The notes: generated from the sequence alone by a model not told the origin. A stretch of 40,539 nucleotides of DNA from Pararhodobacter sp. (GCA_020832665.1 JAFIEG010000038.1:1-40539); one strand, 5' to 3'; counted from the stretch's first letter, positions 24,254 through 33,401 are shown. A program made the numbers and translations.

Positions 24254-25107
24254 AAACCCCGCAGGAATTGCGCCGCGATTGCCGCTTCGGGCGGCTGAAC
24301 GGCCAGACAGCGGCGCTGGCGCCCGGCTATCAGCAGGCCAATATCGGGATCCTGCCGGCCGCGATGGCCGATGCCTTTGAGGCCTTCGCGCGCGCCAACC
24401 CCGCGGCCTTTCCGCTGCTGGCGCGCGGGCGCATGGGTGATCCGGCGCTGCCGGAACTGGGCGACGATATCGACCTGCACCGCGATCTGCCGCGTTACCG
24501 GCTGTTTCGCGACGGGCACCCAGTTGGCGACGTGAGCGATATCGCCGCGTATTGGCGCGCCGATCTGGTGTCTTTCGCCATCGGCTGCTCGCTCAGCTTC
24601 GAGGCCGACATGGTGGCCGCCGGCGTTGCCTTGCGCTGCCACGGGCCGGGGCTGAGTTGCGCGGCCTTCGACAGCAAGCTGGCGCTGGTGCCTGCCGGGC
24701 CGTTCGGCGGCAGGCTGGTGGTGTCGATGCGCGCCATCCCCGCCGATCAGGTGGCGCTGGCCCGCGCCGTGACCCGCGCCCATCCGCAAAGCCATGGCGA
24801 GCCCGTCCATATCGGCGATCCGGCGGCGATCGGGGTCGATCTGTCGCGCCCCATCGACGGCATCGGCCAGACCGATATCCGCCCGGGTGAGGAGCCCGTG
24901 TTCTGGGCATGCGGCGTCTCGCTCGAGCGCGCGATCGCCCACGCCGCGCCCGATCTGGCGATCACCCATGCGCCGGGGCACATGCTGATCACCGATCTGC
25001 CCGCCCCGGCCTTTTCGCCCCCAGCCACCGCAAGGCATGCGCAGCGAACCGATGCGCCGCAGGCGGATGCAATCTACCGAAACCAGCACAGAGGAGTTCT
25101 GACATGA
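24250..25107 (+). CDS. DUF1445 putative hydro-lyase / D-glutamate-cyclase-like protein
   Basis: A 285-residue DUF1445 (YcsI) protein, near the usual 260-290. Family marks are YQQANIGILPAAMADAFEAF, the pair DIDLHRDLPRYRLFRDG and AAYWRADLVSFAIGCSLSFE, the stretch RLVVSMRAIPADQVA and the late HGEPVHIGDPAAIGV, VFWACGVS and ITHAPGHMLITDL. A mammalian homologue (DGLUCY) converts D-glutamate to 5-oxo-D-proline; bacterial members are mostly untested. Start and stop both overlap neighbours (ATGA with the SRPBCC-like gene and with dctP), the tightest coupling in the operon, suggesting it acts on the compound imported by the adjacent TRAP system. Confidence 0.88.
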   Translation: MKTPQELRRDCRFGRLNGQTAALAPGYQQANIGILPAAMADAFEAFARANPAAFPLLARGRMGDPALPELGDDIDLHRDLPRYRLFRDGHPVGDVSDIAAYWRADLVSFAIGCSLSFEADMVAAGVALRCHGPGLSCAAFDSKLALVPAGPFGGRLVVSMRAIPADQVALARAVTRAHPQSHGEPVHIGDPAAIGVDLSRPIDGIGQTDIRPGEEPVFWACGVSLERAIAHAAPDLAITHAPGHMLITDLPAPAFSPPATARHAQRTDAPQADAIYRNQHRGVLT

Positions 25108-26111
25108 AAGCCCTTCGTTCCCCCCTTGGCGCAACCGCGCTGGCCGCCGGCCTGGCGCTCGGCACCATGGCCAGCGCCCAGGAAATCACCGTGGGCCTGT
25201 CGCTGCCGCAAGACATGGCCGGCTTCGATTTCGTCAACGGCATGTATGAAGCCTTCGCCAGCCATGTCGAGGAACATTCGGACATGACGGTGAATCTGGT
25301 CTATGGCGGTGCGCTGGGCGCGCCCAATGACCGGCTCGGGCAGATGCGTCGTGGCATCATCGAGATGACCGATGCCGCCGATGGCAACTATGCCTCGATC
25401 TATGCAGATATCCAGGTCCTGAACATGCCCTATCTCTTCCCCTCGGAAGAGGTGGCCTGGGAAGTGCTCGATGGCCCCTTCGGCCAGGCCATGGCCGATG
25501 ACATTCTGGAGCGCACCAATATCCGCGTTCTGGGCTGGTGGGAATCAGGTGGCTTCAAGCATTTCAGCGCCGACCGTGCGGTTGAAAGCCCCGAGGACAT
25601 GCAGGGACTGAAGATGCGCGTGCTTGGGCCGCTGGCCACAATTCCTGTCGAGGCGATGGGCGCATCGGCCTCGCCGGTATCCTTCGGCGAGCTTTACACG
25701 GCGTTGCGCACCGGCGTGGTAGACGGGCAGGACAACTCGGTTGCGACATTCAACCTGGTCAATCTCTACGAGGTGCAAAGCCATCTCATGCTGACGGGCC
25801 ATAGCTATGCCTTTGGCCCGTTGGGGATTTCAAACATCTTTTTCGAAAGCCTGAGCGAAGCCGACCAGCAGGTTATCCTAGATGCCGGCGAAGCGGCCAT
25901 CGCCTTCAACCGCGAGGCCTCGCGCGCGGTCGAGGCCGGCGCCATCGACTTCGCCCGCGAACAGGGGGTGAATGTCATCGAACTGAGCGACGGACAGCGC
26001 GACGCCTTCCGGCAGGCGATGCAGCCGGTGGCCATTGACTGGCTGCGCGACAATATCGACCGGCCCGAGCTGATCGAAGAGGCGCTGGAAGCCGTGGCGG
26101 CCGCGCAGTGA
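25104..26111 (+). CDS. dctP: TRAP transporter substrate-binding protein (DctP)
   Basis: A 335-residue periplasmic protein. Signal peptide MKALRSPLGATALAAGLALG with cleavage near ASA at about 24; mature part starts QEITVGLSLPQDMAGF. The conserved arginine of MQGLKMRVLGPLA and the following GVVDGQDNSVATFN agree with DctP proteins that hold a carboxylate. ATG 25104 is preceded by GAGGAG and overlaps the DUF1445 stop. It is followed by dctQ after 1 bp and dctM by overlap. The substrate is probably an acid, perhaps an amino or hydroxy acid given the flanking enzymes. Confidence 0.92.
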   Translation: MKALRSPLGATALAAGLALGTMASAQEITVGLSLPQDMAGFDFVNGMYEAFASHVEEHSDMTVNLVYGGALGAPNDRLGQMRRGIIEMTDAADGNYASIYADIQVLNMPYLFPSEEVAWEVLDGPFGQAMADDILERTNIRVLGWWESGGFKHFSADRAVESPEDMQGLKMRVLGPLATIPVEAMGASASPVSFGELYTALRTGVVDGQDNSVATFNLVNLYEVQSHLMLTGHSYAFGPLGISNIFFESLSEADQQVILDAGEAAIAFNREASRAVEAGAIDFAREQGVNVIELSDGQRDAFRQAMQPVAIDWLRDNIDRPELIEEALEAVAAAQ

Positions 26112-26112
26112 C

Positions 26113-26595
26113 ATGAAGGCGCTGGTCGGGTTGATCCGCGCCATCGAGGCAGGGCTGCGCGTTGCCGCAGCCCTGTGCCTGGCGGGCATGTTCGCGCTGG
26201 TGGTGATGCAGGTGGTGCTGCGCTATACTGGCGGCGGCGTGCCCGTCTTTACCGAGGAGGCCGCACGCTATGCCATGGTCTGGATGGCCTTTCTGGCCAC
26301 CGCCGTTGCCGTGCGCGAGGGCAGCCATATCCGCATTGATCTGTTGCCGGTGGCGCTGCACTTCATCGCCCGCCCGCTGGGCCGTTTGCTTGAGGCCTTG
26401 CTCGACATTATCGCCCTGGGCGTCTTTCTGGTGCTTGTCTGGCAGGGGCTGGACATGGTGCAGTTCGCTGCCGCCCAGCGCAGCGAGGGGCTGCGCATCA
26501 GCATGGCCTATCCCTATGCAATCGTGCCCTTCGCCTTTGGGGCCGCGACACTGTTCGCGGTTGCGCGGCTCATCCTGAGGGACCGCCTGACATGA
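26113..26595 (+). CDS. dctQ: TRAP transporter small permease (DctQ)
   Basis: A 160-residue protein with four predicted transmembrane helices. It has the DctQ pattern: GMFALVVMQVVLRYTGGGVP, then FTEEAARYAMVWMAFLATAV and AVREGSHIRIDLLPVAL. It pairs with DctM to form the membrane part of the importer. Its ATG is one base after the dctP stop and its own stop overlaps the dctM start (ATGA). Confidence 0.92.
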   Translation: MKALVGLIRAIEAGLRVAAALCLAGMFALVVMQVVLRYTGGGVPVFTEEAARYAMVWMAFLATAVAVREGSHIRIDLLPVALHFIARPLGRLLEALLDIIALGVFLVLVWQGLDMVQFAAAQRSEGLRISMAYPYAIVPFAFGAATLFAVARLILRDRLT

Positions 26596-27884
26596 CCGAC
26601 ACGCTTGTGGTGCTGCTCGTCAGCTTTCTGGGGCTCATGCTGCTGGGGTTGCCCGTGGCCTGGGCGATGATGGCCTCGGTGCTGGTCTGGGTGGTCTATG
26701 GCGACAAGTGGCGCTTTCTGCCCGTCGCCGCCGAGCGCATCTATCAGGGGATGGATGTGTTCGTGCTGATGGCGATCCCGCTCTTCATCCTGGCGGGCGA
26801 GTTGATCAATGCCGGGCGCATCACCGACCGGCTGATCCATTTTGCCAATGTTCTCTTCGGCTGGATGCGCGGCGGGCTGGCGCAGGTCAATATCGGCGCA
26901 TCGATCCTGTTTTCTGGCATCACGGGCGTGGCGCTGGGCGATATTGCGGCGCTGGGGCGGGTTTTCATTCCCGCCATGGTAAAGCAGGGCTACACGGCAG
27001 CCTATGCGGCGGCGGTCACCGCCTCGTCCTCTATCATCGGGCCGATGGTGCCGCCCTCGCTGGTGGCAGTGATCTATGGCTCGATGACCGGGGTTTCAAT
27101 CGGAGCGCTGATGGCGGCCACGCTGATTCCCGGCGCGCTCATCGGGCTGGCGCAGATGGGGCTGGTCTCGGTTCAGGCACGCCGGCACAACTATCCGCGT
27201 GTCGAGATGGAACGCACGCCGCTGGTGTTCGCCCGCGCCGGAGCCGCCGCGGCGCTGCCGCTGATGATTCCGGTCATCATCCTGGCCGGGCTGATGGGCG
27301 GGTTCATGACCCCGACCGAGGCCGGCGGCGTGGCCGCGGCCTATGCAATGCTGGTGGCGATGGTGATCTATCGCTCGCTGAGCTTGCGAGATCTGGGCGG
27401 TGTGTTCAGCCGGTCGGCCATTTTCTCGGGCCAGTTGCTGATCATCGTGGGCTGCGGCGCGGCCTTCTCCTGGGTGATGGGCATGGAGAACGTGCCGCGC
27501 ATGGTGGCCGCGCAGATGGCAGGCTGGGAGCTGGGCTATATACAGACGCTTCTGGTCTTCAATCTGATCCTGTTGGTACTGGGCATGTTCATCGACCCTA
27601 CCACGGTGATCATCCTCTTCGGCCCGCTGCTTTCAGCGGCGGCGGTGCATGCCGGGATCGACCCGCTGCATTTCGGCGTGGTGGCGATACTCAACCTCAA
27701 TATCGGGCTGCTTACCCCGCCTCTGGGCGTGTGTCTCTTCGCCGCCGAACGCATCGCCGGTTGCGGGTTGATACCGCTGATGCGCGCCACGCTGCCCTTC
27801 CTGGCGGTCAATCTGCTGGCGCTGGCGGTGGTGGTGGTGTTTCCGGGGTTCTCGCTCTGGTTGCCGCAGTTGATGGGATTTTGA
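26592..27884 (+). CDS. dctM: TRAP transporter large permease (DctM)
   Basis: A 430-residue inner-membrane protein with the DctM arrangement. Segments include FVLMAIPLFILAGELINAGR, INIGASILFSGITGVAL-like loop, YAAAVTASSSIIGPMVPPSL, FMTPTEAGGVAAAYAML and NIGLLTPPLGVCLFAAERIA. It drives uptake with an ion gradient. It overlaps dctQ by four bases and is followed after 16 bp by the PLP enzyme, so transporter and enzymes appear to be one transcription unit from about 23732 to 29028. Confidence 0.92.
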   Translation: MTDTLVVLLVSFLGLMLLGLPVAWAMMASVLVWVVYGDKWRFLPVAAERIYQGMDVFVLMAIPLFILAGELINAGRITDRLIHFANVLFGWMRGGLAQVNIGASILFSGITGVALGDIAALGRVFIPAMVKQGYTAAYAAAVTASSSIIGPMVPPSLVAVIYGSMTGVSIGALMAATLIPGALIGLAQMGLVSVQARRHNYPRVEMERTPLVFARAGAAAALPLMIPVIILAGLMGGFMTPTEAGGVAAAYAMLVAMVIYRSLSLRDLGGVFSRSAIFSGQLLIIVGCGAAFSWVMGMENVPRMVAAQMAGWELGYIQTLLVFNLILLVLGMFIDPTTVIILFGPLLSAAAVHAGIDPLHFGVVAILNLNIGLLTPPLGVCLFAAERIAGCGLIPLMRATLPFLAVNLLALAVVVVFPGFSLWLPQLMGF

Positions 27885-27900
27885 CAAGAAAGGCTCAGGC

Positions 27901-29028
27901 ATGAACGAGCATTCGGTGCAGCCGGGCGGTTATTTCCTTTACCACTCGATCGGACAGTTCGAGGGCAAGGACCAGGCGATGGCGGCGGCGCTTGCCGGTT
28001 TCGCCGGGTTCTGGGGCGCGCCCGATGACGGGCAATGGGGCCAGGCGCTGGCGCTCAAGGCGCGCTTTCTGGCGCTGTGGCGGCAGGTGATCGGCGCGCC
28101 CGAGGGCAGTGTCACCACCTGTGAAAGCGTTACCGCCGGGCTTTACGCCATCATCGGCGCGCTGCCCGCCGACCGGCTGCGCGGCAAGCGCCTGCTGGTT
28201 GCCGGTGATTGCTTCCCCTCGCTGCATTTCCTGCTTTCTGCCGCCGCGGCGCGCTTTGGCTTCACGCTGGATACAGTGCCGTTGCGCGAAGGCGAATTCT
28301 GGGTACGCGATGAGGACATGATCGCCGCCTGGGGCGCCGATGTCGGGCTGGCGCTGTTGACGCTGACCACCTCGACCGCCTCGCACCGCCCAGGCCTGGC
28401 CGAACTGGTGGCGCATGGGCGCGCGCAGGGCAGCCTGATCGGGGTCGATATCACCCAGGGCGCGGGCGTGGTGCCCTACAGCGTCGATGCGCCCGAGGTG
28501 GATTTCACCATCTCGACCTCGCTGAAATGGCTGTGCGGAGCGCCGGGGGCGGGTATCGTGCATGTGCATCCCCGGCTGATCGGCGAATGCCGGCCCGAGT
28601 TTTGCGGCTGGTTCAGCCAGGAAAACCCGTTTTCATGGGATCTCGACGCCTTCGAATACGCGCCCGACATTCGCCGATTCGACAACGGCACCCCGGCGGT
28701 GCTGGCCGCCGCGGCGTCTATTCCCGGTCTGGAATGGTATCTCACGCAGGCGCCGGGTGCGATTGCGCGGCATAATCTTGAACTTTGCGAGCAGATCATC
28801 GAACGCGCCGACGCCGCCGGGCTGCGGCTGGCCAGCCCGCGCCAGGCCGAACGGCGCGGCGGCAGCGTGATGCTTCAGATCGACAACGCTGCCGCCACCG
28901 TCGACCGCCTGCGCGCACACGGTCTTTTCACGGATGCGCGCGGTAAGATCCTGCGCCTTTCGCCGGGCTGGATTACCGAGGCCAATGCGGTTGACCGGTT
29001 GTTCGACCTGCTGAGCGCCCGAGACTAA
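27901..29028 (+). CDS. PLP-dependent class V aminotransferase-fold enzyme, kynureninase-like
   Basis: A 375-residue fold-type I PLP enzyme. K209 in STSLKWLCGAPGAG is the expected Schiff-base lysine and D183 in IGVDITQGAG binds the pyridine nitrogen. The regions FLYHSIGQFEGKD near the start and FCGWFSQENPFSWDLDAFEY followed by FDNGTPAVLA recall kynureninases, but the fit is too loose to claim kynurenine as substrate; no other tryptophan-degradation genes are present. Cysteine desulfurase and amino-acid lyase roles are also possible. It sits 16 bp after dctM and likely works on the imported amino acid or a product of the DUF1445 enzyme. Confidence 0.8.
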   Translation: MNEHSVQPGGYFLYHSIGQFEGKDQAMAAALAGFAGFWGAPDDGQWGQALALKARFLALWRQVIGAPEGSVTTCESVTAGLYAIIGALPADRLRGKRLLVAGDCFPSLHFLLSAAAARFGFTLDTVPLREGEFWVRDEDMIAAWGADVGLALLTLTTSTASHRPGLAELVAHGRAQGSLIGVDITQGAGVVPYSVDAPEVDFTISTSLKWLCGAPGAGIVHVHPRLIGECRPEFCGWFSQENPFSWDLDAFEYAPDIRRFDNGTPAVLAAAASIPGLEWYLTQAPGAIARHNLELCEQIIERADAAGLRLASPRQAERRGGSVMLQIDNAAATVDRLRAHGLFTDARGKILRLSPGWITEANAVDRLFDLLSARD

Positions 29029-29209
29029 GGCAACCGTCCTGATCAAGCTCGAAAAGGCCAACGGAAATGCCCGCCCCTGTGGCCGGACGGGCAACGTACG
29101 CGCCCGCTCATAGCTGCCGCAACACCCCCTTTGCTTGCCCGGCCACGTCCCATCTGCTAGCGGTTTTTCCAGAAAGGCTGCGGGCAGGCAGTCCGCTGGA
29201 TCTAACGGC

Positions 29210-30103
29210 ATGGCGACTTTGCGGGCACCGAAGATCGCGCTTCTGACCGCCCTGGCCATGGTGGCCTTCGCGGCGAATTCGGTGCTCAACCGCCTTGCCC
29301 TTGTCGATGGTCAGGCCGACGCGCTCACCTATACCGGTGTCCGGCTCGCCTCGGGCGCGATCATGCTTGCGCTGATCCTTGCCTGGCGGGGCGGCGTGTT
29401 CCGCCGTGGCCGGATTGGCGGCAGCCTAGGCGGCGCGATCGCGCTCTTTCTCTATGCGATCGGCTTTTCCTTTGCCTATCTGGAACTGGGCGCCGGAACC
29501 GGGGCACTGCTGCTTTTCGTATCGGTTCAGGTCGGCATGCTTGGCTGGGCAATCGGCATGGGCGACAGGCCGGGCCCTGTCGAATGGGCGGGCTTTGCCT
29601 TCGCGATGCTTTTCCTGGCGCTGCTTCTGATGCCGGGCCTCACCGCGCCCGATCCACTTGGCGCGGGGCTGATGGTGCTGGCCGGGCTGGCCTGGGCCGC
29701 CTACACGCTGATCGGTCGCGGCTCGCTCACGCCGCTTGCCGATACGGGCGGCAATTTCATCCGCTGCCTGCCGGTGGCGCTGGTCCTCATCGTGCCGGGG
29801 CTTTGGGGGCAGACGTCAAGCCCGGCGGGCTGGGCCTATGCCATTGCCTCGGGCGCGCTCGCCTCGGGCCTGGGCTATGCGGTGTGGTATTCCGTCCTGC
29901 CCGCGCTGGAACGAAGCACGGCCGCCTATGTTCAGCTTACCGTTCCGGCCATCGCCGCGGCGGGGGGCGTGGTGTTCATCGCCGAGCCGCTGACCCTTCG
30001 CTTGGCCGCGTGCTCGGCGGGTATTCTGGGCGGAGTGGCCTTGGCGCTCTGGGGCGCGGATGTACGAAAAAGGCGCGCGGCCAGCGCAGCGCCAACGGCG
30101 TGA
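29210..30103 (+). CDS. EamA-family (DMT superfamily) transporter
   Basis: A 297-residue protein of ten helices in two EamA repeats (about 8-135 and 150-285). Marks are FAANSVLNRLALVDG at the start, TGALLLFVSVQVGMLGWA at the end of repeat one, and GLGYAVWYSVLPALERSTAA with YVQLTVPAIAAAGGVVFIAE in repeat two. Members usually export amino acids or metabolites. ATG 29210 is preferred since the helix starts soon after; an upstream frame from 29135 has no homology. It lies 181 bp after the PLP gene, separated by a hairpin-bearing gap (TGCCCG/CGGGCA near 29068-29093), so it may be a separate unit. Confidence 0.85.
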   Translation: MATLRAPKIALLTALAMVAFAANSVLNRLALVDGQADALTYTGVRLASGAIMLALILAWRGGVFRRGRIGGSLGGAIALFLYAIGFSFAYLELGAGTGALLLFVSVQVGMLGWAIGMGDRPGPVEWAGFAFAMLFLALLLMPGLTAPDPLGAGLMVLAGLAWAAYTLIGRGSLTPLADTGGNFIRCLPVALVLIVPGLWGQTSSPAGWAYAIASGALASGLGYAVWYSVLPALERSTAAYVQLTVPAIAAAGGVVFIAEPLTLRLAACSAGILGGVALALWGADVRKRRAASAAPTA

Positions 30104-30151
30104 CGGGCGCATTCGCCGCGCCAAGGAATTTTGAACATAAAATAAATCTGG

Positions 30152-30174
30152 ACAAACTTATTTGTGCTTGCAAG
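30152..30174. promoter_or_regulatory. AT-rich promoter region with palindromes before the flavoprotein gene
   Basis: In an AT-rich stretch (30125-30185) unlike its surroundings lie ACAAA (30152-30156)-CTTA-TTTGT (30161-30165) and the palindrome CTTGCAAG (30167-30174), followed by AAGGAGAAG before the ATG at 30198. Probably the promoter/operator of the ABC operon. Confidence 0.45.
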
Positions 30175-30197
30175 TATAAATCACCAAGGAGAAGAGC

Positions 30198-31769
30198 ATG
30201 CCATCCGAGTTCGACGCGGTCATCATCGGGGCCGGCCATAACAGCCTGGCCTGTGCCGTGCACCTGGCGGCGCGGGGCTGGTCGGTGGGTGTGTTCGAAC
30301 AATCACGCGAGCCCGGCGGCGCGGTGCGCACGGGCGAGTACACGCTGCCCGGCTTTCGCCATGACTGGGCGGCGATGAACCTTTCGCTCTTCGCCGGATC
30401 GCCGTTTTTCAAGGCTTACGGCGATGCGCTGGCCGGGCGCGGGCTGGAATTTGTGCCCGTCGACAAGCCCTTTGCCAGCGCCTTTCCCGACGAAAAATGG
30501 CTGGGCGTCAGCACCGATGCAGAGGCAACGCTGGCGCGCATCAAGGCGCTGTCGCCGCGCGATGCCGAGACCTGGCAGGCGATGGCAAAAGCATTTCCGG
30601 GCGAGGCCGCGCACATCTTCGCGCTGTTGGGCAGTCCGATGAGAACCCGTGCAATTTCATCTTTCTTCTGGCGACTCTGGCGTGACCGGCGAATGGGCGG
30701 CGCGCTAGACATGGCGCGCTTTCTGGCGATGAGCCCGCGCGCCTGGCTGGAAGAGACATTCGAATCGCCGCACCTGCGCGCCACGCTGGGCGCCTGGGGC
30801 ATGCATCTGGATTTCGCCCCCGATATCGCGGGCGGGGCGCTGTTTCCCTATCTGGAAGCGATGGCGGGCCAGGCTTTCGGCATGGTCATCGGCAAGGGCG
30901 GAGCGGATGCGATCATCGGGGCCATGCTGGCCGAGCTTGAGGCGCGCGGCGCCACGGTGCAATGCGGCGCGCGCGTGGCGCGCGTGCTGCACAGGGATGG
31001 CAAGGCAACCGGCATCGAGCTGGCCGATGGCAGCAAGGTGACGGCCCGGCGCGCGGTGATCGCCAATATCGCCCCCGGTGCGCTGGCCGGGCTGACCGGC
31101 GGCACCGGCCATGCCGGGTTCGAGCGCAAGATGGCCGCCTTTCGCCATGCGCCGGGCACCATGATGATTCATCTGGCGATGGACGGGTTGCCCGACTGGG
31201 CGGCGGGGGATGCGCTGAAAAGCTTCGCCTATGTCCATCTCGCGCCGTCGCTGGACCAGATGGCGCGCACCTATGCACAGGCGCAGGCCGGGCTGTTGCC
31301 CGACGAGCCGGTGATCGTGGTCGGCCAGCCCACGGTCTTCGACCCCTCGCGCGCCCCCGATGGCAAGCATGTGCTGTGGATGCAGCTGCGCATGGTGCCG
31401 GGCGCCATCAGGGGCGATGCCGCCGGGCAGATCGGCGCAACCGATTGGGAAAGTGCGGCCGAACCGATGGCCGAACGCGCGCTGGATATTCTGGAGCGTT
31501 ACGCACCAGGCGCACGGGCTAAAATCCTGGGCCAGCGCATTGTCAGCCCCGCCGGGCTGGAGGCCGAAAACCCCAATCTGGTGGGCGGCGACCAGATCTG
31601 CGGCAGCCACCATCTGTCGCAACACTTCCTGTTTCGGCCCGCGCGGGGTTATTCTGACGGGGCGACACCGATTGCCGGTCTGCACCTGACCGGGGCGGCG
31701 GTCTGGCCCGGCGCGGGAACCGGGGCGGGACCGGGCTTTCTGCTTGCGCAGAAGCTGGCAGGAAAATGA
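30198..31769 (+). CDS. FAD-dependent oxidoreductase, PYROXD2 / phytoene-desaturase-like
   Basis: A 523-residue flavoprotein. The dinucleotide-binding motif is DAVIIGAGHNSLACAVHLA (6-24), with the GG-type extension EPGGAVRTGEY. The C-terminal FAD motif GLHLTGAAVWPGAGTGAGPG agrees with the phytoene-desaturase/amine-oxidase group, and the whole resembles PYROXD2-type proteins of unknown substrate; no carotenoid genes are present, so carotenoid desaturation is unlikely. It has AAGGAG upstream and a start at 30198. Its TGA overlaps a possible early start of the following binding-protein gene, placing it at the head of the peptide-type ABC operon. It may oxidise the imported compound. Confidence 0.85.
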   Translation: MPSEFDAVIIGAGHNSLACAVHLAARGWSVGVFEQSREPGGAVRTGEYTLPGFRHDWAAMNLSLFAGSPFFKAYGDALAGRGLEFVPVDKPFASAFPDEKWLGVSTDAEATLARIKALSPRDAETWQAMAKAFPGEAAHIFALLGSPMRTRAISSFFWRLWRDRRMGGALDMARFLAMSPRAWLEETFESPHLRATLGAWGMHLDFAPDIAGGALFPYLEAMAGQAFGMVIGKGGADAIIGAMLAELEARGATVQCGARVARVLHRDGKATGIELADGSKVTARRAVIANIAPGALAGLTGGTGHAGFERKMAAFRHAPGTMMIHLAMDGLPDWAAGDALKSFAYVHLAPSLDQMARTYAQAQAGLLPDEPVIVVGQPTVFDPSRAPDGKHVLWMQLRMVPGAIRGDAAGQIGATDWESAAEPMAERALDILERYAPGARAKILGQRIVSPAGLEAENPNLVGGDQICGSHHLSQHFLFRPARGYSDGATPIAGLHLTGAAVWPGAGTGAGPGFLLAQKLAGK

Positions 31770-31804
31770 AATCGACCAAGCAACCAACCAACGGGGATGC
31801 AACC

Positions 31805-33346
31805 ATGAAGATGAAACGCAGAACGCTGTTGCAGATGTCGGCGGCCTCACTGGCCACGGGAATGACGGGCACTCTGGCCCTGCCGCGCGCGGCGCGCGCG
31901 CAGGAGATCGACGATCTGGTGATCGCCTATAACGTCAACCTGCCCAGCTGGGACCCGACCACCGGCCCCTCGGCGGTCAACCCAACCATCCAGGGCCTGT
32001 ATCAGTCGGTGTTTGACCAGTACATCCTGCAGCAGCCCGACCTGTCGCCGGCACCGGGCCTGCTGACCGACTGGGGCTGGAACGACGACCGCACCCAGGT
32101 CTGGATGGAGGTGCGCGAGGGCGTCAAATGGCATGACGGCTCGGATTTCACGCCCGAGGATGTGCGCTGGTCGCTTGAACGCGTCTCGCGCGAGGAAACC
32201 GGCAGCCCCATGCAGTTCGTCTGGGGCACACTGGCCAATCACCGGGTCGAGGGCAACCGCGTGGTGGCCGATGTCGCCCAGTTCGACCCGACGATCTTCA
32301 AGTGGATGTATTTCCTCACCGGCTACGTGCTGCCCAAGGATTACTACGAGCGTGTGGGCCCGGCGGGGTTCGAGGACGCGCCCATCGGCACCGGCCCCTA
32401 CATGGTGGAACAATACGAGCGCAACGCCTTCGTGCGCCTGCGTGCGAACCCCCATTACTGGGGCGGGGTTCCCGAATTCGAGAGTGTGACCATCCGCTTT
32501 GTCACCGATTCCGCCAGCCGCGTGGCCGAGGTCGAATCGGGGCGCAGCCATGTCACGCTGGAAGTGCCCTATGAGGAATATGACCGCCTGCGCACCCGCC
32601 CCGGCCTTGCCGGCAGCGATGCCCCGGTTTCGGACATTGCGATGATCTTCTTTTCCAACCGCGATGCGATGGCCGAAGAAAACGTGCGCAAGGCCGCCGT
32701 GCATGCGGTGGACAAGCAGCTGATCATCGACCGGCTGCTTTCGGGCTATGGCGTGGCGCTGCACACGCTGGAAACGCCCGAATACCTGGCCTTCGACCCC
32801 ACGATCGAGGTGGAATACGACCCCGATCTGGCGCGCGAATTGCTGGCGGAATTGGGCTATTCGACTGACAACCCGGCGCGCTTCACCATCCAGACCACGC
32901 GCGGCTACAAGCCCAAGGATTACGAGATGATCCAGGCCATCGTCGGCATGTGGCGCCGCGTCGGCATTCAGGCCGAGATCGAGGTGTACGAGGTTGCGCG
33001 CCACTTCGAGCTGCGCGCGGCGGGCGAGCTGGCGCCGGCGGCCTTCTACAACTGGGGCAATTCGGTGGGCGATCCGACCACCTCGACCGGTTTTGCCATG
33101 TTCGGCCCCAGCCCGCATTCGGCCTGGGACAGCGACGATCTGAACGAGATGATCGGCCCGCTCTGGGGCGAGGCCGACGAGGAGACGCGCATCGAGGGCT
33201 GGAAGGCGGTCAGCCGCCATATCGCCGAGAACGCTTATGTGCTGCCGCTTCTGCAATATGTGCAGCCGGTGGTGCATTCCGAGAGGGTGAATGTGCAGCA
33301 ACACGCCTCGGGCGCGCTGCTGCCGCATCTGATGACCCGCGCCTGA
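31805..33346 (+). CDS. Peptide/nickel-type ABC transporter substrate-binding protein (family 5)
   Basis: A 513-residue DppA/OppA-family protein. The N-terminus has a twin-arginine-like signal (K4-R5-R6-T7-L8-L9, hydrophobic core, ARAQ cleavage near 33). Family segments: GLLTDWGWNDDRTQVWMEVR followed by EGVKWHDGSDFTPEDVRWSL, and GTGPYMVEQYERN. It captures peptides or similar compounds in the periplasm. ATG 31805 is preferred over 31766, which overlaps the previous stop (ATGA) and would add 13 residues before the signal; both are possible. The permease gene follows after a hairpin. Confidence 0.88.
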   Translation: MKMKRRTLLQMSAASLATGMTGTLALPRAARAQEIDDLVIAYNVNLPSWDPTTGPSAVNPTIQGLYQSVFDQYILQQPDLSPAPGLLTDWGWNDDRTQVWMEVREGVKWHDGSDFTPEDVRWSLERVSREETGSPMQFVWGTLANHRVEGNRVVADVAQFDPTIFKWMYFLTGYVLPKDYYERVGPAGFEDAPIGTGPYMVEQYERNAFVRLRANPHYWGGVPEFESVTIRFVTDSASRVAEVESGRSHVTLEVPYEEYDRLRTRPGLAGSDAPVSDIAMIFFSNRDAMAEENVRKAAVHAVDKQLIIDRLLSGYGVALHTLETPEYLAFDPTIEVEYDPDLARELLAELGYSTDNPARFTIQTTRGYKPKDYEMIQAIVGMWRRVGIQAEIEVYEVARHFELRAAGELAPAAFYNWGNSVGDPTTSTGFAMFGPSPHSAWDSDDLNEMIGPLWGEADEETRIEGWKAVSRHIAENAYVLPLLQYVQPVVHSERVNVQQHASGALLPHLMTRA

Positions 33347-33358
33347 GCGCGCGCCTGC

Positions 33359-33384
33359 GCCGGCCGGGGCAATTCCCGGCCGGC
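33359..33384 (+). other. Hairpin between binding-protein and permease genes
   Basis: GCCGGCCGGG (33359-33368), loop GCAATT, CCCGGCCGGC (33375-33384): a perfect 10-bp stem 17 bp before the permease ATG, without T-tract. Its position matches mRNA-stabilising elements that give more binding protein than permease. Confidence 0.55.
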
Positions 33385-33401
33385 ACGCATACGGAATTTC
33401 C

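Noticed and set aside
27901-29028. True kynureninase of tryptophan degradation
   Set aside because: Resemblance is partial and no tryptophan dioxygenase, formamidase or anthranilate genes are near, so the call was kept general.
30198-31769. Carotenoid biosynthesis (phytoene desaturase) function
   Set aside because: Only the fold is shared; no crt genes are present and the genomic context is a peptide-type ABC importer.
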